Positions 57,580 through 64,000 of a DNA stretch of 64,000 nucleotides are shown here, piece after piece; positions within the stretch are counted from its first letter, which is position 1; the number at the start of each line of letters is the position of its first letter. The notes under the pieces were generated by a model. That model had not been told where the DNA came from and ran no database searches. It worked only from the letters and a program-made list of their open reading frames with translations. This DNA comes from Ipomoea triloba (Eukaryota > Streptophyta > Magnoliopsida > Solanales > Convolvulaceae), in contig NC_044919.1 in NCBI RefSeq assembly GCF_003576645.1, positions 12,231,994-12,295,993 of the forward strand, written 5' to 3'. A program made the translations under genes and the position numbers.

Positions 57580-58229
57580 TGGTCCACAACCACAAAACGA
57601 CGCTGTTTCAGTAAGTATGAGAAATGGCTGCTGTAAGTCGTAATGGAGCTCCATACGTAACTGATACTATAGTTCATCTCAAAAGATACTGCCTCACATT
57701 TATTTTTATATTATCGAATTAAATTGCACTTATATCGAAAATGAAATGCAGTTGTGTGGAAAAGGAACTGCAGTTGTGATGAATTGATACTGAATAACAG
57801 TTTCACATTTTTGGGTACTGCAATTATATCGAAAAGGAACTGCAGTTGTGTTGAAAGGGAACTGCAGTTGTGTTGAACTGATACTGAATAACAGTTTCAC
57901 ATTTTTTGGTGTATATTGTCCAATGAAACTGTAGTTATATCGAAATGATATTGTAGTTGTGTTTAAAGTAAACTACAGTGTGTTATAAAAGAAACTGTAG
58001 TTGTGTTGAAAGGAAACTGAATAACAATTTCACATATTTGAGTGTATAATGTCGAATGAAACTGCAGTTATATCGAAAAGAAACTGCAGTTTTGTTGAAA
58101 GAGAACTGCAATTGTGTTGAAAAAGAATTGCAGTTGTGTTGAAAGGGAACTACAGTTGCGCGGAACGGAGGTCGTTTCAGCCGTTTGTTTTTATTAATCA
58201 AAACAACGTCGTTTTGATGCGTGGTCCAC
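57580..58229. mobile_element. Array-type DNA element with GGTCCAC ends
   Basis: Inverted ends TGGTCCACAACCACAAAACG and, as complement, TGGACCACGCATCAAAACG, with a shared CGACGYTGTTT. The interior is an array of about twenty 'GAACTGCAGTTGTGTTGAAA' variants, related to the array at 42160-44880. The target duplication is not clear. No coding capacity. Confidence 0.75.
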
Positions 58230-58251
58230 AGTAAAATTTGCGGATAATAAG

Positions 58252-58280
58252 TATAACAACAACAACAACAACAACAACAA
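58252..58280. repeat. (AAC)n microsatellite
   Basis: Eight to nine ACA/AAC units. Confidence 0.85.
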
Positions 58281-59077
58281 TTATTCTAGCCAAAAATGAA
58301 AAATGACAAAATTCAATAAATATAGATTCATTAGTATTGGAGATTTTCAATTTGCGAATTCAATAATTTATTATAAAATGTTAGTACAAGAATTTTCGAG
58401 ATGGAATTAAAAGTTAAAATCAAATCAATATTCTTCGATATTATTCATGTACATCAAATCAAATCAATATTTTAAAACTTTAATTGCACGTTTGGTTCGC
58501 GGAATAGGCCATTAATGAAATAGCATTCCTAGTAATAGGCATATTTCTTTGTTTGGTAAGACCTTGTATTCCTAGAAACAACGATCCTGGGAATGAGCCT
58601 TTTACCTTGCAAGGAGAATAGTTATTACCAAGCCCCCCTTGGTATTAGGTTATTCCTGAGTCATCAGGAATAGATTATATATTGTATTGACTATTTTATC
58701 CTTATTTAATCTAAAATATTATATGCTATATTTTCTCTCGGTATTCTCACTTTTTTCGCCATTTGCCATTTACATTGAAGAGATAAAAATACCTTGCTTA
58801 AAATAAAATTTCATCGAAAAAGTTATTAAAAGGAATAAAAGTATCTTTATTCTTTAATATAATAATCTAAAATGTTAAATGAAAAAAGTAATATAATCTA
58901 GGATTAAATTTAAAATTGTCACAAGAAATAAGAAACTTTCGCTTGAATTAACTCTTTATATATTATATGTTCACATGAAACAAGAGGTACATTTTATTTT
59001 TCTTATGCAAATCCTTATGATCAGTAGAATTTCTTGTGAGTACTGAGTATATATTATTCTTAGAAAACAATCGCAAC

Positions 59078-59148
59078 GCACCAGTGGTCTAGTGGTAGAA
59101 TAGTACCCTGCCACGGTACAGACCCGGGTTCGATTCCCGGCTGGTGCA
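59078..59148 (+). tRNA. tRNA-Gly (GCC)
   Basis: A 71-base cloverleaf. Acceptor GCACCAG pairs with CTGGTGC, the discriminator is A, the D-arm is GGTCTAGTGGTAGAAT, the anticodon loop CTGCCAC carries GCC, and the T-arm is CCCGGGTTCGATTCCCGG. No intron. Both polymerase III boxes are intact. Identical in layout to the standard plant glycine tRNA. A downstream T4 run is not obvious within 10 bases, though CAGTTTTA at 59150 provides TTTT. Confidence 0.97.
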
Positions 59149-59168
59149 GCAGTTTTAATATCATTTTC

Positions 59169-59288
59169 ATGTGCAAGAAGGGAAGGAAGCCGGCGAAATA
59201 CGAACAGCTCCCAGAAGAAGAGATCACAATGAGTGAGTTTGAGACGACGGACTTTGATAAACACTACTACAACTGGGTTTTTTCCTAG
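59169..59288 (+). other. Short open frame after tRNA-Gly, unidentified
   Basis: A 39-codon frame beginning MCKKGRKPAKYEQLPEEE, with a following SEFETTDFDKHYYN. Composition is charged, GC-richer than its surroundings, and codon use looks protein-like. It could be a first exon or a remnant of a gene. I do not recognise it, and no continuation was found before the foldback element at 59386. Confidence 0.3.
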
Positions 59289-59385
59289 TCAAATTAAAAC
59301 TTGTAACTTAAATAACTTTGATCATATGGGAAGTAAATTCACTCTTATCTTATAATAATACGGAGTAACTAAGAGTATATTTTTT

Positions 59386-60484
59386 GGCAAAAGGGTCAAA
59401 TAGGTCCATGTACTATCATTGATTGATTGTTCATCTAGCACCATGCACTAAAATATGGTCCATCTAGGTCATTATACTCCTAATTATTTTTCATCTAACA
59501 TTTTTAGCCTATTTCTAACAAGTAACCCATCTAATTTGATGACATGGAAAAATAAAATTAGAAAATATGATGACATGTTATTTATATGGATGTTTTGGAT
59601 GATTTCTACCATATTTCATTAATAAAAAAAATAATTTCTTGCAATGAAATAGGGTAGAAATCAAAATTGTTATATAAGTTTTAACTACATGAGTGTATGT
59701 ATAGCGGGGTATTCACTATCGTTCGGCAATGAGATTTCATGGAAATCGATATATGAAAATTAAATTATTTTTATAATAACTTAAGATATATTGTATTGGG
59801 TAAATTTTATTTTATTTTAAAAATAAATTAATATTTTTGGATTTTTGGATAATTGAATAACTTAAGATATTGTATTTTTGGATGATTTCTTGGAAAGAAA
59901 TAGGGCAGAGATCAAAGTTGCTATATAAAGTTTCAACTACAGTGTACTGTATATGTATAGCGGAATGTACTGTATATGTATAGCGGGCTATTCAGTGTCG
60001 TTCGACAATGAGATTCCATGAAAATTGATATATAAAAATTAAATTATTTTTTAAAAAATAATAAAATTTACCCAATATAATATCTTAAGTTATTATATTT
60101 AATTTTAATATATCGATTTTCATGTAATTTCATTGCCGAACAACTTTGAATATCCCACTATACATACACAGTCGTGCAGTACACTGTAATTAAAACATTA
60201 TATAACAACTTTGATTTCTACCCTATTTCATTGCAAGAAATAATTTTCTTCATTAATGAAATAGGGTAAAATCATCCAAAACATTCATATAAATAACATG
60301 TCATCATTTTTTATTATTTTATTTTTCCATGTCAACAAATTAGATGAGTTACTTGTTAGAAATGGGCTAAAAATGCTAGATGAAAAATAATTAGGAGTAT
60401 AATGACTTAGATGGACCATATTTTAGTTCATTGTGCTGGATGAACAATCAGTGTTAGTACATGGGTCTATTTGACCCTTTTGCC
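59386..60484. mobile_element. Foldback MULE-type element (1099 bp), perfect 9-bp TSD
   Basis: Arms start GGCAAAAGGGTCAAATAGG and mirror at the right end. ATATTTTTT flanks both ends (59377-59385 and 60485-60493). The arms, several hundred bases each, contain the inverted phrase 'GAAATAGGGTAGAAATCAAA'. Towards the middle, 'CAGTGTACTGTATATGTATA' and 'GGAATGTACTGTATATGTAT' are a local duplication. The termini resemble those of the element at 52029 (GGGTCAAATAGG). No transposase. Confidence 0.88.
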
Positions 60485-60493
60485 ATATTTTTT

Positions 60494-61565
60494 TAAAAAA
60501 AATTAAAATATCATGTAATCTATCCAAATCTCTAATTATAAATTTCTAACTCAAAAATATAATTAATGTAATAGTTATTAATATTTTTTACTCTCTAAAA
60601 AAATTGTTATAAACTAATCTCGTTATTTTCATTCGTAGATCAGTGAACCAATTTGCCCATATTTTGATTGAGGCGACTAACACTGAGTATGGTACTCTTA
60701 TTTGGAAGGCTTTTCCTCCTGAGTACATTATGCACCTACCCTCTTAATATTATTCGATCTAGTTCATTTGGCGTTAAAGAAAAAGCATGGTATTATAAAA
60801 TCATATTCAAAGAATTGACCAAATGGACCGTAGCAACTAGGGCGGCAGGGCCAGCCTTGAGTATGTTTGTCCAGGATCATTTAACAGGGCCTCCAATTTT
60901 TGGGGGCCTCGTAATACATTATATGTATATAGACTAATGGAATCCTACATATAAAATGAGATGAAGAGGGTATCAAATATGTCGCATAATTTTGTTGACC
61001 AAGAATTTAGTACGCTCAATCCCTGCCAAACGCGGAATGCAATAGTACGTCACTATCATAAATACGAATTCTATAGTGCAGTGCCACGTACGATCCCATC
61101 TCTGATCATCATGGGAGTTTGTGTAGAAAATAATATAGTGGGAAAACAAGAATTTTCAAGACTTTTAGGGTATCATTTCACTAATAAAAAACCTTATCAG
61201 TTGAAGGCCAGGTTGAAACACGAAAAGACATTTGAGAAGTGAGTCAAAGGATGATGATCAAGCACGCATACAGAAAACTAGCTAGGGGATTTTTTAACCA
61301 TCAAACCACATTCAAATTAAAGTCTTATTATAGTAGTAGAATTCCTAAATTTTTAAAACTGGTTTCTCCAAGTTTCATTTTTCTAACATATAGCTAGTGT
61401 ACATTTTTTGTCTGTATCGAGATTTTCTTACAATAGGCTTTGATTGAATTGGTTGGGCTAAATGGTAAAAATTTGGGCTATTAGATAATGCTCTGGATGC
61501 ATGGAAATCCAAACTTGCATGGGATAAAGATAATGTAAGGAGGATAGGAGTAGCATTCTTGTCCT
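60494..61565. other. Intergenic region
   Basis: Contains a fragment of the 'GGGCCAGCC...GGGCCTCC' DNA element (60845-60915). Open stretches (60668-60937 and 60961-61242) match no family I know. Confidence 0.35.
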
Positions 61566-61566
61566 C

Positions 61567-61968
61567 AGAGCATCCCCATCTGGGGTTATTAATGGGGTTT
61601 ATGTCAGAAGAAAGGCCACATGGATGAGAGAAGGAGGTGGTTATTAATGGGGTTCATGTCAGAAGAAAGGCCACATGGATGAGAGAAGGAGGTGGAGAGA
61701 GAAAGTAAAACTCTCTCTGCAAAAGAAGAGTTATTGCCAGAAAATGGGACCCACAGCAGGTGAAGAGTAGGTTCCCAGACTCGCGTGAAAGGCACTAAAT
61801 GCTCCCAGCGGGCGCGTCAGGCGCGCCTGACAAAGTCCACTTTATATTATTTTTTTTTCTAATTTATTTTATTTTTTTTTTCTTTTCTCCCATTTTCTCT
61901 TTCCTAATCACACTTACAAAAACTCCTCAGTAACCGTGAAAAAACTACACTACTAAGGATGCTCTAAG
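61567..61968. mobile_element. MITE-like element with AGAGCATCC ends
   Basis: Left AGAGCATCCCCATCTGGGG and right as complement AGAGCATCCTTAGTAGTG. The subterminal text 'CTAATCACACTTACAAAAACTC' is a common Harbinger-type MITE motif. It has a GC-rich inner hairpin (GGGCGCGTCAGGCGCGCC). It carries a 55-bp tandem duplication at 61584-61693. Confidence 0.65.
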
Positions 61969-62194
61969 AGGAATGATGGCCATAGTCCAAATGTACAAAT
62001 AATTAGGTTCACATGTACTTTCTCCAATAAATAGGAATATTTTTTTTTTATTATCTTGTGCCCATGACCTATATATCAATATATACTATTTTTCTCTCAT
62101 AGGACATAGCTATGATATTTTCTTTCTATTCTTAGCATTATTTGTCGTGAGAATCTTATATCTGGAGCTAGTTTGCAAATTAACCATATAAATA

Positions 62195-62270
62195 AAAATA
62201 TCAAACCCTGACGTCATCTGTGGAGACTTTAACAAAAAGTTCACAATCTTTTTTTTCTTCACGGAAATAA
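62195..62270 (+). pseudogene. Possible LINE endonuclease scrap
   Basis: One frame reads SNPDVICGDFNKKF. The GDFN word is the hallmark of the APE-type endonuclease of plant LINEs. The frame is open for only about 20 codons and no other LINE domain follows in order, so this is tentative. Confidence 0.3.
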
Positions 62271-62699
62271 CATCCAAGAATGGTTCATAGTTGATTCAAG
62301 GAAGTCTAGAAGAAAAGGTAGCTAGAAAAAAAAAAAGTCCTAATGGAGGTTAAAAGAAAACATCTCTAGAGAGTCCTTCGCTCAAGCAATTCAATGATAT
62401 GATTTACGGCAGTATGTAGTTGGGCCCAATATCCAAAAGCAATGACATTAGAGAGAACTTTCAGGATTCCCACTTTAGGAGGGTCGGGAATTCCTTAGAA
62501 ACATAAGGGAAGATAGTGAACAATTCGTAGTTGCACCTTGCTATAATCATAGGATTATAAGCCCAAGTCACTTAATTAGTTCATCAATAATGAACCCCTC
62601 TAACACTTAGGTACGTGGTGGAAGGGATTGGCCATATACTTGGACTGGTCAAAGGAGAAAAAGTAAAAAAAAAGTCATGGTTGCCATAAAGTCGTTCGG

Positions 62700-64000
62700 A
62701 TAACAAGAAGGTGGAGAAGTTTGGGGTGGGCAAGGTGAAGTGTTTTGTTTGTATAGGAGTGATGGAGGTGTTAAAACGAGGAATAAGTTCCCGAGTGTCG
62801 TGTTCACAAGGATTGGAACTTGGAGAGTTTTAGTCGGTCTACCGTTAACTACCGTGACAACTTGGATTTGAGAAAATCATAAAGCATGTGGTTGACAATG
62901 GCAATCCTAAGAAATTAAACTCAATCTAAAACAAAGGGGATGGGATTAGGACTTACCGGATCTTGCACTCTTGGGCTACGATAGGAATTGAAATGCCGTT
63001 TGGTCTAGCTAAGGGGACTAAACGCACTATACCGAGTTGCGTCACACTCGACCTCCCAATCCTCATTCAGTTGGGGAATTTCATCGAACATTTGGTCTAC
63101 GGATCCCCTCTGGACCCCATCCTTCCGAATAGAGGCCGGGAGATGTGAGCATTGAGCTCTCACACACACTTGCGATATCTCGCCAAGTGTGTGATCTAAG
63201 ATTCTTAAGAAGATTGGAGCCCTCGATTCCACAAGATCACTACAATCACACTCACAACATAGCTAGAACAAAGGTAAATCAAATCCTAAGTCAACAATCT
63301 CAATTCATGAGTGCAAATTAAAGATCCTCAATCCTAATCCTATCCTAAAGACTAGCCACTAACAAGCATGATCGATCATCAACATTATCAATTCAAGATT
63401 CAATCCAGAAGCAAGATTGCAAAGTAAGAAGGTAAGAGAATGGGATTTGACAAGATCTAAATTGCAATTCAAAGGAAAGAAATGAATTCACCAAATAGAA
63501 ATTGAAAGAAATTATAAGAAGATTAAGAAAGCTTGTTACCAAATTGAGTAATGTAATTCACAATTCACACTTTGATCTTCCTCCAAACCTTGATCTATCC
63601 ACCTTCTCTCTCTAGATTTTCAACCCTAGCTCCCTAATCTAAAATGTGGAATGTAAAAACTGAATTGGACTCCGATCCCCTCCAAACTGGAAATGGCCCT
63701 TTTTAAATATTTCCCTCGCTGGCATAAGTTACCCGTCCACGCCATGTCCACGCGTGGAGGCTTGGCGTGGAGAGCTACTAGAAAGGTTCCACGCCAGCTC
63801 CACGCGTGGGGCTCACGTGGACAGAGTAATTCCCTTTCCTTTTTGCTCCTTTGCTTGCTCGGGATGGTTTCGAGTGTGCCACGACCGGTTCTTTTTCCCG
63901 TTGATCGTATGCATCATCTCTCGACTTTTTCATGGCCCCGAACCTATTGAGTTACTTCAAAAAAATTCTACGAATAGCAATCTTGCAATTGTTAGCACAT
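62700..64000. other. LTR-retrotransposon-like non-coding sequence
   Basis: No intact gene. The phrases 'CCCGAGTGTCGTGTTCACAA' (62791-62810), 'CCACGCGTGGAGGCTTGGCG' and 'CCACGCCAGCTCCACGCGTG' (63740-63810) are of the kind seen in LTR or untranslated parts of plant gypsy elements. The sequence runs off the window edge, so no borders can be set. Confidence 0.4.

Noticed and set aside
58971..59264. 97-codon frame with 'AGNRTRVCTVAGYYSTTRPL'
   Set aside because: This is the reverse complement of the tRNA-Gly gene, a common false protein hit in plant databases.

Overview
This 64 kb window is nuclear DNA from a flowering plant. It has intron-bearing genes with GT/AG splice sites, a plant RABA-type small GTPase, a plant pirin-like protein, a GH17 beta-1,3-glucanase, two eukaryotic nuclear tRNA genes, and AT-rich intergenic DNA packed with plant transposons. 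A dicot is likely. The abundance of one tRNA-derived SINE family and the repeat style would suit an asterid such as Convolvulaceae, but that is a weak guess. There is no bacterial, phage or CRISPR content. The assembly contains four N runs: 8938-9660, 18606-18772, a single N at 20135, and 36339-36405.

Three intact protein genes can be spliced by eye with all exon phases fitting. They are a RABA5-type Rab GTPase on the + strand (7398-11028, two exons, 218 aa), a pirin-like protein on the - strand (15407-13430, six exons, 331 aa or 297 aa depending on the start), and a beta-1,3-glucanase of the PR-2/GH17 type on the - strand (49930-48264, two exons, 343 aa). They have unrelated roles (endomembrane traffic, a cupin protein, wall/defence hydrolysis) and are not functionally clustered. 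Two tRNAs are complete: Lys(UUU) on the - strand at 39812-39883 and Gly(GCC) on the + strand at 59078-59148. Broken or partial genes are the N-terminal lectin domain of a G-type lectin receptor kinase (3015-3557, -), the RNase H end of a LINE (11905-12283, -), a Ty1/copia reverse transcriptase (32640-33020, +), and a possible gypsy-type gag piece (36925-37191, +).

Region by region: 1-2.7 kb is LTR-like debris and a 206-bp tandem repeat split by a short hAT element. 3-3.6 kb is the lectin kinase fragment. 7.3-11.4 kb is the Rab gene. 11.9-12.3 kb is a LINE tail. 13.3-15.5 kb is the pirin gene. 16-22.2 kb is a MITE followed by a Helitron that carries nested repeats and a suspicious palindromic assembly junction. 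22-28 kb is an old non-coding duplication with SINEs and MITEs. 29.3-30.7 kb is a hAT element with an intact 8-bp target duplication. 31.5-37.5 kb is retroelement debris. 38.3-39.6 kb is a Pack-MULE-like foldback. 42-45 kb is a repeat-array element split by a solo LTR. 48-50 kb is the glucanase gene. 52-64 kb is mostly foldback MULEs, SINEs, MITEs and LTR-like sequence, plus tRNA-Gly.

No new enzymatic or defence system was found. The most interesting material is structural: nested elements whose target-site duplications can be read directly, a hAT insertion at the exact centre of a palindrome, several unrelated-looking element families built from degenerate 20-40-bp internal arrays, and a probable uncollapsed-haplotype misassembly at 18.6-22 kb.
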